Assembly (NCBI RefSeq): GCF_000764305.2
Contig: NW_025938138.1
Location: 62,001 to 126,000, forward strand
DNA: 64,000 nt
Direction of reading: 5' to 3'
Source of the DNA: Hyalella azteca
Taxonomy: Eukaryota; Arthropoda; Malacostraca; Amphipoda; Hyalellidae
Both the position numbers and the translations under genes were made by a program. The first letter of the stretch is position 1, and each line of letters begins with the position of its first letter. Of this stretch, positions 1 to 11,410 are shown piece after piece. A model generated the notes under the pieces. That model made no database searches. It was not told the origin of the DNA and worked only from the letters and a program-made list of their open reading frames with translations.

Positions 1-274
1 ATGGCCCCGAGTGTTGAGCTCAGGGCCTTGGCGCTCCCTCGATATCTGCCGTCAAACAAGATTTCAAGTAGAATTTCGCTCAAGCCGTATTACGACGTAT
101 GATGACCAGGAGTAGGCAGCGCTCGCAAATGCGACTAGTAAGTTGAGAAGCTGGTACCTTAAGAAGTTTTGAAGCAGTGTTTTTTGCAATCATCGACTAA
201 GTATTTAAACTTTTTGCTCTGTTTACTTTGATAGAGGAAAACCGACACCAGGTTATTGATGTTTGGAGTATTTA

Positions 275-331
275 GGCTGGAGTTTGCATTTCCAACACGT
301 TCAGTGAGTATTGGAAATGCGAACTCCGGCC
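275..331. repeat. Short imperfect hairpin
   Basis: Two arms of about 21 bases (275-295 and 311-331) are reverse complements with two mismatches and are separated by about 15 bases. No coding or RNA family is recognised. It could be a small foldback element or chance structure in an otherwise featureless first 400 bases. Confidence 0.45.
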
Positions 332-399
332 ACAATCATGCACGGAATCGAAATAGAACAGGTAGGAAATTAAACATGTCGTAAAATATACGTCAGTTG

Positions 400-645
400 C
401 TGAGGTTAGGTTCAAGCCAGGAACAAGTTCCTATGGCGACAATCACATAGGGTGGTTAGGTTAGGGTTGATTAGGGTAAGGCAATGTTAGTTCAGGTTAG
501 GTTAGGTTAAGATAGGTTAGGTTGTGTTGGGTTAGGTAAGGTTAGGCAAAGTAAGGTTAGGTGAGGTAAGATTTGGTTAGGACAGGTTAGGTTAGGATAT
601 GTCAGGCTGTGTTCAATTCGGTTAGTTTAGGTTAGGGTTTTTTGG
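400..645. repeat. Degenerate TTAGG-type repeat tract
   Basis: The stretch is dominated by imperfect reiterations of the 5-base unit TTAGG, interrupted by variants such as TTAAG and TTGTG. TTAGG is the ancestral arthropod telomere motif, so this is an interstitial telomere-like or satellite tract. Shorter runs of the same motif occur near 3748, 5520 and 27885. Confidence 0.7.
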
Positions 646-1256
646 CTAGGTAAAACTAATGTAAGATTGTTTTAAACACTAATGATACACACAGGAAAAG
701 GCCACAATTGGGGGATTGCTGTGTGTAGTAGGAAATGTGTGGCAAGAAGAAGAAGAGAGAAAAAGAAGAAAAAAGTATAGCGGCTGATCTGGTTTTTGAG
801 CATTTGATATTCAGAGTGAAGTCTTTTGGCTGTTTTGCTGCAACAACCAGTTATTGTATGCATGGTGATACTTTGAACTGTTTGGAGGCCAGCGGAGTTA
901 GTTGTATACGTGATAGGAGCCCAGATTGGGCAGGCATAGACGATTATGAGATGATAGATAGTTTAAGAATAGGAGGTTTGCTGTAGGCGTAGGTAGTCCT
1001 GGTATTGTCCATATGATGTTCATGAGGAGGTTTTTTAGTACATAATCCCATTTCGAGGCTTTTTCTGCCATGTTTTGTGGTGGTCAGTAAAGCAAGCATG
1101 ACATCAAAGGTTAGGCAAAGGATTTTTATGTTGTGTTCAAGCATAAGGTGTTGGTTATTGATTTTGTCATGGGGGTAGTAATGACACTGGGATGTTAGTG
1201 GTTTTATGAGGTTTAGTGTCTATTTAGTGATAGTAATTTTCAGTCTTTGGTTTCAG

Positions 1257-2099
1257 TTTGGCAAAGGTGGGTCAGCAACGGCATCAGGAGACGCTGCTGG
1301 CGCCGCTGGGGCATCCAGCTCCATGAAAAACATAGAAAAATCATTCAAGCTCCATGACTGTGAACAATCGGGTACCACAAGAAAATCAATGCAAGAGCAT
1401 ATTAACTTCGAAAATTTGTGCAGAAGTAAACACCAATGCCAGTTCTGTTTGAATTTGTGTGCCACTGAAGCTGACCTTAAACAACATATCCTCCTACGTC
1501 ATCCTCAGAGAAATGTCCAGAAATGCTCTAAAAGTGAATGCTCTGATGGTTGCACAGAAATCTTGCACAAGCATTCCCTTTCTAAACGTTCATTAATGAA
1601 GAAGTTTTGCTGCTGTGAGTGTGACTATGCTTGCATCACAAAAAGGGACTTGAAAAGACACATCCTCCGTAAGCATTCAACAGAAAAGCCTGTACAATGC
1701 TCTGAGTGTGATTATGCTTGCGCCACAAAATGGGCCTTGAAAAGTCATATCCTTTACAAACATTCAAAAGAAAAGCCTGTACAATGCTCTGAGTGTGATT
1801 ATGCTTGCGCCACGAAAGGGGACTTGAAAAGTCATCTCTTCTACAAGCATTCAACAAAAAAGCCTGTACAATGCTCTGAGTGTGATTATGCTTGCGTCAT
1901 AAAAGCGGCCTTGAAAAGTCACATCCTCTTTAAGCATTCAACAAAAAAACATGTACAATGCTCTGAGTGTGATTATGCTTGCGTCACAAAAGCGGCCTTA
2001 AAAAGTCATATCCTCTTTAAGCATTCAACAAAAAAACCTGTACAATGCTCTGAGTGTGATCATGCTTGCGTCACAAAAGCGGCCTTGAAAAGTCATATC
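1257..2099 (+). CDS. C2H2 zinc-finger protein exon, tandem CSEC-type fingers, cut by gap
   Basis: A long open frame carries C2H2 fingers of the form C-x2-C-x12-H-x4-H: one divergent finger (CQFC), then at least five near-identical tandem fingers with the core CSECDYAC and linkers like HSTKKPVQ. The last finger runs into the gap at 2100. The repeat period is 87 bases (29 residues). A pyrimidine-rich acceptor ending TTTCAG at 1256 makes 1257 the likely exon start. The open frame continues to an ATG at 1206, but that hydrophobic stretch looks like translated intron. The family is a probable DNA-binding nuclear protein. The N-terminal exon and the C-terminus are not visible. Confidence 0.75.
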
Positions 2100-2680
2100 N
2101 NNNNNNNNNNNNNNNNNNNNNNNNNNNNNNNNNNNNNNNNNNNNNNNNNNNNNNNNNNNNNNNNNNNNNNNNNNNNNNNNNNNNNNNNNNNNNNNNNNNN
2201 NNNNNNNNNNNNNNNNNNNNNNNNNNNNNNNNNNNNNNNNNNNNNNNNNNNNNNNNNNNNNNNNNNNNNNNNNNNNNNNNNNNNNNNNNNNNNNNNNNNN
2301 NNNNNNNNNNNNNNNNNNNNNNNNNNNNNNNNNNNNNNNNNNNNNNNNNNNNNNNNNNNNNNNNNNNNNNNNNNNNNNNNNNNNNNNNNNNNNNNNNNNN
2401 NNNNNNNNNNNNNNNNNNNNNNNNNNNNNNNNNNNNNNNNNNNNNNNNNNNNNNNNNNNNNNNNNNNNNNNNNNNNNNNNNNNNNNNNNNNNNNNNNNNN
2501 NNNNNNNNNNNNNNNNNNNNNNNNNNNNNNNNNNNNNNNNNNNNNNNNNNNNNNNNNNNNNNNNNNNNNNNNNNNNNNNNNNNNNNNNNNNNNNNNNNNN
2601 NNNNNNNNNNNNNNNNNNNNNNNNNNNNNNNNNNNNNNNNNNNNNNNNNNNNNNNNNNNNNNNNNNNNNNNNNNNNNNNN
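2100..2680. other. Assembly gap (581 N)
   Basis: An unsequenced block interrupts the zinc-finger array. The sequence before it is an 87-base tandem repeat and the sequence after it is a 25-base minisatellite, so the gap probably reflects repeat collapse and its true length is unknown. Confidence 0.99.
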
Positions 2681-2815
2681 AGTTGCCGCTTGACAGGTGA
2701 CGGAGAGTTGCCGCTTGACAGGTGACGGAGAGTTGCAGCTTGACAGGTGAGGGAGCGTTGCAGCTTGAAATGTGAAGGGAGTTGCCGCTTGACAAGTGAC
2801 GAAGAGTTGCGTCGA
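2681..2815. repeat. 25-bp minisatellite
   Basis: About five copies of a 25-base unit (AGTTGCCGCTTGACAGGTGA followed by CGGAG) lie in direct tandem, diverging towards the right end. The left end is hidden in the gap. Confidence 0.85.
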
Positions 2816-2870
2816 ACTCACACGGGGCGACGTCTGCAAGGCGCGCAGCATCAGTAGCTTCTGCACCTTC

Positions 2871-3035
2871 GTCAGGACCGCAACGTGCGGTTGCCTAGTT
2901 CACTTAATGACTGCCCACGCCTTCGTCAGGACCGAGACGTGCAGTTTCCAGGTTCACTTGATGACTTCTGACGACTTTATCAGGACCGCGACATGCGGTT
3001 GCCAGGTTCCTGACGCCTCCGTCAAGACTGCGGGC
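2871..3035. repeat. 54-bp tandem repeat, in-frame on plus strand
   Basis: Three copies of a roughly 54-base unit beginning GTCAGGACCG occur at 2871, 2925 and about 2979, with a partial fourth near 3018. Because the unit is a multiple of three, the plus frame 2796-3038 stays open as 18-residue repeats (FVRTATCGC-like). There is no family match, and coding status is doubtful. Confidence 0.6.
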
Positions 3036-3464
3036 TGATGGCTGTTGCCGTCACCGCTGAAATTGACTCGCTTTAGCCAAAACATTTTAGACTATTAATA
3101 TAAAATAGTTGAAGAAATCCCTTGAAAACGAGTGTCAATTAACACGCTGTTTTGATCTTAAGTGTTCACATCGTGACTGAAATTGTTAAAAGTTCCTTTT
3201 TTGATCGCTATAACGAAAAACTTGTGGCGGGACATAGAAAATTCAAGACAAAATAAATAAGTTTATTCAAGGATGTTCGGCTACGTTTCGCTTCTGCTCA
3301 TTTGAGTCTTGAGATGAAAGGGTAAACGTGCCAATCCCGCCAAATTCGTTCAACGAAGTGCCTGATGACGGATGACGTCAGAGTCATGTCATCACGTCGC
3401 TGGTGTATGGAATATCAATTGGAAAAATTAATCAATTACAGTCATAGAACATAGGGAAGCTTTT

Positions 3465-3938
3465 CTAGCGCCGGTATTACTTTAGATTAAGTGCATCTAA
3501 AAAAAGGGTGTTTTTTAAATATATGTTTTTTGGGGTGTAGATTAAGAATCTGAAATCCGTTTTTGGCGGTCGGCATCGGAAAACCGTTTTTTTCCGATTT
3601 TTTATATATTTTATAAGATAAAATGCAAGTTAAATCTTTGCCCCAATATCCGTGGATTTACAGCGTTTTCAACTTAGCCTCGGTGATCCATATACGCTTG
3701 CAACCACGACATTGCAGGCAACCACGAAATTGCAACCGCGGTTAAGTTAGGTTAGGTTTTTTCGCCGATTTTTACCCGATTTTTTTTTGACGAATTAGAG
3801 CCTCGGGGAAAAAATCGGTTTTCCGATGCCAACCGCCAAAAACGGATTTCAGATTCTTTATCTACACCCCAAAAAACATATAATTAAAAAACACCCTTTT
3901 TTGGATGCACTTAATCTAAAGTTTTACCCTAGCGCTAG
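3465..3938. mobile_element. MITE with about 135-bp terminal inverted repeats
   Basis: The left arm (about 3465-3600) and right arm (about 3800-3938) are reverse complements, including CTTTAGATTAAGTGCATC and a stretch encoding the GGCATCGGAAAACCG motif. The spacer has no coding capacity. The structure fits a non-autonomous DNA transposon; the superfamily is not assigned. Confidence 0.75.
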
Positions 3939-4194
3939 TAAGACTATGACTCTTTTTCAATCATTTATCAATTTAATCAATTAAAAATTGTTGTTATCAG
4001 TTAAATCAATTATTAGTTCGTTATCGATTATCATTTTGCTTTAATTGAACTTAATAAGGCACATCGTCTTTATTATAAGAACAGGCCGCGAAGCGGCTTA
4101 GAATCCTCACAAAACACCTTCACAGACATAGAAATGCACGTACTTCCTGCCGGACTTAACGGTGTATGACTTGAAGATCAGCTCTGGCTGATAG
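3939..4194. other. Unassigned non-coding stretch
   Basis: AT-rich sequence with no convincing exon, RNA or repeat structure. Confidence 0.4.
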
Positions 4195-4440
4195 CATCGT
4201 TGAAGCTCCGAGTATGAACATCTTCAAAAACAGACTAGACGAAGCTATGCAGGAGCATATGTTCAGTCTTAAAATGCCTAGCAAATTACGGTTCCAGCAG
4301 CTATCTCAATCAATCGTCAGTTATGGAAAGATCGGGTTCCAAAGGCCGGATCCCTTGTGAATCAAGTCACGAAAAGTTCAAGAATCGGCAACAGGCCATG
4401 GGCCTATTTCTTCAACGCCAACACTTCTATTCTATTCTAT
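4195..4440 (+). pseudogene. 3' end of a LINE (CR1/L2-group type), fragment
   Basis: The plus strand encodes the C-terminal tail typical of non-LTR reverse transcriptases (APSMNIFKNRLDEAMQE), then a short 3' region and a tail of repeated TATTC at 4426-4440. The same family recurs in reverse at 48336, 48785 and 54557-54960. Only the extreme 3' end is present, as expected from 5'-truncated retrotransposition. Confidence 0.7.
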
Positions 4441-5540
4441 GGGTCACATGGAGCGGGTGGAAGTCGACAGTCCTCGGGGCGGCCGACGCAGCTCTCTTCA
4501 AGTCTCCATAAGTGTTCCACAGATGAAGTTACTACAAACTAGTTGAGTGGGACCCAAGACGATTAGTTCTGATAAGTGCAAGATTTGGAGTCCACGCAAA
4601 CACTGACATTCAGAGAAGCTGTAGCGGTGTGACTTGCAAGTTTAGTTTTCATTTCTCCAAAGACGCTTTTATTTTTTAGGAAAAGTTGATTAGAAGTGCG
4701 GATAGAGAATACAATACATTGCCATATCAGGAAGGTGTTTTGTTCGAATGAAAATTATAATTTACTAAAACTAAAGATTATTGACTCGCAAGTTTATTTT
4801 ACGGTAAATTTCTTTATGCCCACATTAAGGTTCTCTCAAATATCAAGATATTTGATACGTTTTATTTCTAAAATAAAATTTTCTGCTGTTGCCATTAGAA
4901 AAAATTCTTGACAGGGATAACTAATGTGGTCACGAGTTCATCATATTCAGGTGTATAGAATTTAGTGCATCGAAATAAAACGTGAAGAAGTTAGTGCAGT
5001 TAGGCATTAGAACAATTACTGATCATGTTGCACACGCCACATGAATATGTACGAACATCAAAATCAATTGGTTAAAAGTGATTAAAAATTTACCATCTGG
5101 GAAACAGTGTATTTGGCATTTCACTAAGTTTTTGCCTAGATCACAACAGCGTCATCCTAGCCATCACGTCGACCATCAACGATGAATACGTCAGTTCACA
5201 CAAAATTGTATCATTTGTACGATAAAACGACTTAAGAGCGCGCCTGGCAGAACGTGTGTGCAACACTCCTCAGCGTTCACACTAGACCACTTGTCAACAC
5301 GGTCTTCGGAGCTTCAATAATTATTCACATCACATGTGAATTATTTTACGAGTTCATTCACATATCGCAAGTTTTATTTGTTGCTCAATTTTATTGATGT
5401 TGACAATAATTGCAATTGAGTTCAAAACAAAGTTTATCATGACATTTATTTAAGTTAACAAAAAAGCCTTCTGGCATCATAGTTGGCTTGGATAGATTGG
5501 ATCAAATGATCAGTCTAAGTTAGGTTAGGTTAGCCCATAA
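4441..5540. other. Non-coding AT-rich stretch
   Basis: Nothing with exon-like properties was seen; the open frames here are short and have low-complexity composition. A short TTAGG run lies at about 5516-5533, next to the SINE. Confidence 0.4.
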
Positions 5541-5785
5541 GGGTGGCCTAGTGGTTACAGTTCAGAGTACCAGGATTGGCGCAGAGAGGCGCGGGTTCGA
5601 TCCCAGCTCTGTGCGCCAGTTTCTGGTCAGAATCGGCGAAGAGGCCGGGCGGTTAAGCATAGCAGAATTGTAGCAGTGGGTTGCGAGTTCGAGACCGCAA
5701 AATGATGTGAATGTTCTGCGATGTTAAGAATCGGCGACAGGCCTACGGCCTAATAACGCTGAAACCGCTATTATTATTTATTAAG
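5541..5785 (+). mobile_element. tRNA-derived SINE, copy 1
   Basis: The head contains RNA polymerase III promoter boxes: a box A match (TGGCCTAGTGG) and a box B match (GGTTCGATCCC), spaced as in a tRNA. A conserved body follows, then a 3' segment with AAGAATCGGCGACAGGCC, and the copy ends in an ATT-rich tail. Copies also lie at 9157 (plus) and 23813 (minus). Confidence 0.85.
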
Positions 5786-8700
5786 AAATCTTCTAAGCAA
5801 ATTAAGATAATAGTAGGAATTGATGATGGGACGCGCAAGTCTAATTTTTTTGGTAATATTTATTGGGGCCTCTGAAGACTTGTCCAATGCACCCCACGAC
5901 AGAGTAGTGACTTGGAGGTGCTACAGAGTTATCCTCAATTGGTGGTTTATGGGGCCCCAAAGACCCGACGTCTTATTTATTATTGTAGTAGGTGCCTAAT
6001 TTCTTATTTATTCTTACAGTTGGTGGTTTTGTTGGTACCTAACGGTCATAACAATCTGAAAATCTTCAACACAAAAAAAAACGGGGCAAACCCCATATAG
6101 AGCAGGAAGTATAATATAACAAAAAACAAAAGAAGTATATAAAAAAGGCAAAGATTGAAAGAAAAACGAATAGAATAGAGAACATGGTTTATGATAAAGA
6201 TGGCTCCATATCTAATTAGAGAATAGGCTTTGGGGATACAGAATCGAGGGATGGCATTGCACCTCTCCACATTGACAGTGTCTCATTCAATTCCCAGCCC
6301 AGTTAGTTGCAGTATTTTTCTATCCCCGGCATGTCTAATCAACCATGACGCGGTTATACTAAATCAGATAAATGAGTCTTATTTGATCCGTTACAATTTC
6401 CGCACTTGCGTACGTTTGGTTCGGAAGAATTGTTTTCAGTAGAAGCTGTGCTGTGAGTGCGGTCGTCACAAATTTAAACATGACTGCAACAATGGCGGCG
6501 GGGCGGGTAACGACAACATATCTTGTAAACAGAGAAATTATTCCATATGATGCACCAAGAAGTTAGGAAACACAAAATAGGTGATCTAATGAGATTCCAT
6601 TTTACTATGTCAAGAATGAAAAACTCAACTCTAAGAAAGTTGAAGAAATTTAGAACAATTCATAAAAGGTTTTGATGTTTGATTGGATGTCTATGATCCG
6701 CATGGGTGAAAAATTAAAACAGATCCGGTGAGAATGGCATTGAATTTAAATGATAAACGTATATAGTAACAATTATAGTGACTTGTAAATTTAGGGAAAC
6801 CCGTGGGACCAACAAAATATTTTTGATTTATTTACACTGCCGTACTGGTTTGTAAGTAAAGGATTCTCAACAATGCCACGCTTACCAAGATATGATGGTG
6901 AGTTTTCATGGTAGTGGAAGCTTTTTTCTAGTTGCTCTGAAAGGAAGTAGATCACCTACTAGGGGTCCTTGCAAATCCCCTCACCTAAGGTGCAAATGCA
7001 TGTCATCAGTTAAGGTGGGAGTATAACTCAGAGTGGTAATTGTTAATCCACTGCATAAATTGACTCATAGACCCTAGAGTGGAATTTTAGGAATATAAGT
7101 TCCTTAAATACAGCGCTCTGCCAGGTCCGCTAGTTGTAATCTCAACTAATGGGCAGATGAAGAACTTTTTCTCACCTCAGATCACAATCGGTGTTCACAA
7201 ATTCACAGTTTGTCCCAGATGTTGATGATCATCGTTGCTCATAGCAATCGTTTCGATTTTATTCGCCGGCTACGAACTTCGATTCCTGCGTGGGTGATCT
7301 CCACATTTCTCTCCTCCTCATTGTCACTCGACGCAGCGAAAGAAACAATATAGTTTCAGGAGCTTCTGACTTATTGGCCACTAATTAATTGGCTGTGGGT
7401 CCAGACAAATCCTTAATGACTCTTCTTACGCCCCTCCGCCTCAGTCTGGGGTGATGCTAATATAATTAATATGATGCGTGAATGTGGATGCAAAAATTAG
7501 GTTTAGATCAATTCCAAGGTATCCCGTACATTTCCCCGATGTAAATTTTTTAAGCCGTTTGAGACAACCTATCGTTTTTTCAAATTTTTAGAGGGAAAAT
7601 ATTACAATCAACTTATTTCATTTCTCGCATTCATTGAAAATTAGAGTGGGATTATCATTAGTAATGTTATTGCTTGCATTAAGACATAAGAATAACAATA
7701 ATATTAATAATGTATTCATGTAAGAAAGAACATAGGATACGTACGAATAAAAGTACCAGTTAACGTAGAACGTAGATAATTTGTTTCGTTCATGTCCATG
7801 TTAAACGTAATCAATATATCGATTGAACTAAATAGTCAAAAGTTTATTCTACCATTTTTCACAGTACGAATATGTCACCCAATCATAATTTTAATTTTGC
7901 ACTAAGGGTCGGAGACGTGCGAATGAGCTAAGGCTTAGCCTGTCGTTCATTTTTAGTTGATCAACGCAGTGTTATTTTGCGAATAATTTTATAGGCACCT
8001 CTATCAGGTATGCAAACTTCACTCACGATCTCGGCATGTTTTAGTAATTCAGTGGAAGATTCGCGAAGCTCGCTTGTATTTTTGATAAGTTCACATTGAG
8101 AAGAACGTCACACGAATTTCAAAATAAACATAATTGTATATATTTACTGTTGAATTTACTGTATTGTTATTCTTACGCAGTTAAAATATTCCAGTGATCA
8201 TTATAATGTTTGTTTAATGTCATGTTTTGCGTCACGGCCAGTAGTGGACGCCACTTGAATTAATCGTGTTACATTCAATATAATAATAATTATAATTACA
8301 ATAAAACAAGTTTCTTAACGTCCGTCAATTTACATTGCAGTCAACTAGTTGTTAGGGAGGTTTATTATCTACTAATTACATTATTGGTTGTGTAATAAAA
8401 TGCCTCTGACTTTCCGCAATAATCTTGTTTTTTCCATCCCGTTGGCCGTTGCTCACATTTGTGATAGCTCGCACATAATAGTTTCATTCGCATTCTTCAA
8501 CACTGACCAAGTGAGCCCATTGATTGGAGTACCTTACCTATTGTTAATAAAATGGATCATACTATGCCTATATCTGCTCAACCAGCCATACATATTTAGC
8601 AAGTTTCTTTCGCAGGTCAGGCTTACAATATGTCTGCACCTTCTTTCTCACTATAATTTTCAGCTCAGTTTGGTTTATAGTATCATTATTACATTATTAC

Positions 8701-9156
8701 TAATCTAATAAGTACAGTAAAGTATCTTCAATTTAATTTACTAGCATACACTTATTTATTTGTGTTTATTCTGCATATGCTTTAAGTTAATTAAATATTG
8801 GAAGCGTCAAATAATATTAAGGCTTCCCTGACGGTTTTTGATCACTAATTAAGGTAGCTGGTATGCAAAATAATTATGGCTGTGACTGAAAATATAGCAC
8901 AACCAGTCTTTATTATGGCTTCTTAATTAAATAACAGCGGTAAGTTCTGAGAATACTATATAAACGGTCTCGTTTGTTAAGATAATAATAATAAGTACAC
9001 GGGGTAAGTTTAAGCCGATAATAATAACGGATATAATGGCCGACAAAAGTAGCCGTCTGTGGTTTTAGCGGCAGGTAAGCTTATACACAGGGATAATATT
9101 TGCTGTGTTTTCTTATCTTCTTATGCTATTCTTATGCTGTACATGTTTTCTTATGC
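5786..9156. other. Gene-poor AT-rich region
   Basis: No splice-supported exon or recognisable protein was found. Open frames are short and their translations look random (leucine/isoleucine/phenylalanine-rich). A promoter or unannotated 5' exon of the downstream BTB gene cannot be excluded. Confidence 0.35.
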
Positions 9157-9391
9157 GAGGTGGCCCAGTGGTTACAGTTGAGTACCAAGATTGGCGCAGA
9201 GAGGCGCGGGTTCGATCCCAGCTCTGTGCGCCAGTTTTTGGTCAGAATCGGCGAGGAGGCCGGGCGGTTAGCAAAGAAGAATTGTAGCAGTGAGTTGAGT
9301 TCGAGACCGCAACAAGCTGTGAATGTTCTGCGATGTTAAGAATCAGCGACAGGCCCACGGCCTACGAAACGCTGAAACCGCTATATAAACC
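9157..9391 (+). mobile_element. tRNA-derived SINE, copy 2
   Basis: Same family as at 5541, with box A (TGGCCCAGTGG), box B (GGTTCGATCCC), the conserved body and the AAGAATCAGCGACAGGCC tail motif. It has small internal deletions relative to copy 1. Confidence 0.85.
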
Positions 9392-10426
9392 TCTATATTA
9401 TCTGCAGCCATTAGGGTGAGTGCTTATAAGCCACAAAAATTCAGGTTAGATTATCATTACAATATCAATCATTAAATCATTACAATCTAGATCATTACAA
9501 CATAAATGGGCATAAGTGAAAGTTAGAAACACTTTACTAGTATCGCCTGTTGAAATTTAAATTCGGTAATTACAACAATTTTGACTGATATTAAAACTTC
9601 ACAAAATTCAAGAATTTTCAGTGAATTTTTTCTATCTAATCTCAATTACAAAACAATAAAACTATGTAAAACCTTCTTTGTTGAATTATGTATAAAAAAT
9701 GACAACATAAAAAAGATAGAGATTCCACGTGTTATTTTGAAGGTTTTTGAAAATACATAAAAAGATCAAAGAAGATACTTTGAAGCCATGCAAGCAACAA
9801 ATTTATTATTCTACACAAGGTGTGGTGCAGTACAAGAAATCGAAAAAAGAACTGAATTTTGGTGAGTCTTTATTATGGAGCATTGCACGTACTTTTGAAT
9901 TTTGTTGTACAAAATTGATTAATCGCGACTGTCGTACTTGCTTTACTTTCCAAGCTATGCACTGTGAATTCAAATTGTTGTACAGTACATTTTCGCTAAA
10001 TAGGTTTCCGTTATAATTGGAGTATACTCAAATAAAGAAATTTATTTCCAAGTAATACACTAAAAAGTTGTTCCTGAAGGCGACAATGGGAACGCTGTTC
10101 GTTATTTATATCCTTACTCTGGCCTCGCATATGAGACTATGTTCAGGAGAGTGAAAGTTTTTATCACTAAATACCTTTTGAATGTTAACTTTATATAAAT
10201 TAATGTGAATAATTTTAAAAGTAGCTCGTTCTTGAAATATGATGATACTATCCCTGTTCGTATGCGATCATTTCTAGTGTAGTTTATATATTCAGTTGCT
10301 CACAGTGCGCATCGGCGAACGTGGGGAGGGCGATGCACAATTTCTATACTAGGCTAGCGGTGCGTAAAGGGAGAAGTTGTAGAACACAGGAAACCTACTT
10401 GCACATCCCTCATTCACAGAGCTGGG

Positions 10427-10560
10427 CAGCGCTACTTTGAAATGTAACGGCGCTACCGCTACTGCTACATGCTCTAAATGTAGCGGGCGCTACCGCTACC
10501 GCTACACCCACTAGATTTTAGCGAGCGCTACCGCTACAGTAAAATGTAGCGCCGCTACAA
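10427..10560. mobile_element. hAT-type element end (GTAGCG-rich)
   Basis: It begins CAGAGCTGGGCAGCGCTAC and continues with many GCTACCGCTAC units. This matches the right terminus of the complete hAT MITE at 43730-43881 read in reverse. No opposite terminus is visible within 500 bases, so it is a truncated copy or one end of a disrupted element. Confidence 0.6.
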
Positions 10561-10714
10561 TGGCAAACATTATTGGAAATCTCTAAATATTTATTGTTCT
10601 GATATTGGGATTTACTCATAAACATTTAATGAACATTCTCAAAACATATCAATGCTACTTTATTGCAATTAACCCAGCCGAACTAGTACGGGTTAGACAC
10701 AGTAAATAAAAGTT

Positions 10715-10905
10715 ACAGTTATTTTTATGTTTTACCTTTCCTACATGGATGTGTACTGTAATGAGTGTAATCTACCAATCTAAAAAAATTATCCACATAT
10801 ACATATAAAAAATCAGTCATTTATTTGTATATATATGTGGACTATTTATGAGATTGGTAGATTAAAATAGACATCCATGTAGGAAGGTGAAACATAAAAA
10901 TAGCT
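10715..10905. mobile_element. Foldback/MITE hairpin
   Basis: Two arms (about 10715-10795 and 10835-10905) are inverted copies sharing TTTTTATGTTT, CTACATGGATGT and ATCTACCAATCT. The loop is AT-rich with TATATA runs. There is no coding capacity and target duplications are not clear. Confidence 0.65.
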
Positions 10906-11079
10906 GTGTAAAAATAACTAAGCAAACTGAAACATGAAAAAAATACCTGTAAGTGGTAACTGGTAACAATTTATCAAGTAACAACTAACATGTTGACGCT
11001 AGTAACAGGCTGAGGTTGACAACATTACACCGAAATCTTTCGTACAGTTTTATTCTGTAATTTATATTAGGTACCCAGT

Positions 11080-11410
11080 CAGAAATCGCCGCAGTCTGGA
11101 AGCCAGCCGCGGGTGAACTTGCCTGCGCCAACGCTCGCCCCAGCGCAACGCCAGGGTGACCAACAGCGCAGGAATGTCCACAGCAGCGCAATATTGTGGC
11201 AGCGCTTCTCGGCCTGGAAAGGGCCTGCTGCCGCAGTCAGTCTGTCCTACCGCGAGCGACCAGCCCGGCTGGCACTGCCAGCTTCCGCGCTATCGCGAAG
11301 GTGGTTGCCGCGATTGGCGGGACCGTTGCGCAAAATTCCCGCAGGCCAGAGGTGGCCGAACGTGAATTTCGAGCCAAAAAAAATCCCTACGCCCTCCACT
11401 ATAAATATAG
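11080..11410 (+). promoter_or_regulatory. GC-rich patch with TATA box upstream of BTB exon 1
   Basis: A sharply GC-rich, CpG-rich stretch (about 11080-11380) in AT-rich surroundings ends just before a canonical TATAAATA at 11400-11407. It lies about 0.9 kb upstream of the BTB start codon on the same strand. A promoter or 5' untranslated exon is plausible, but it could also be a TE fragment, because the frames through it are open without a recognisable product. Confidence 0.35.

Noticed and set aside
1206..1256. Hydrophobic N-terminus (signal-peptide-like) at the start of the zinc-finger frame
   Set aside because: It lies directly upstream of a strong TTTCAG acceptor and reads like translated intron; a secreted C2H2 protein is implausible.
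2681..3035. CRISPR-like array
   Set aside because: Repeats are directly tandem without unique spacers, and the genome is eukaryotic; these are minisatellites.
5541..5620. Functional tRNA gene
   Set aside because: Box A and box B are present but the sequence cannot fold into a complete cloverleaf by eye, and it repeats as a SINE with a body and tail.
8388..8708. 106-residue plus-strand open frame
   Set aside because: AT-rich, hydrophobic and low-complexity with no family resemblance; consistent with chance in AT-rich DNA.
9747..10016. 89-residue plus-strand open frame
   Set aside because: No motif and no splice or promoter context; composition matches surrounding non-coding DNA.
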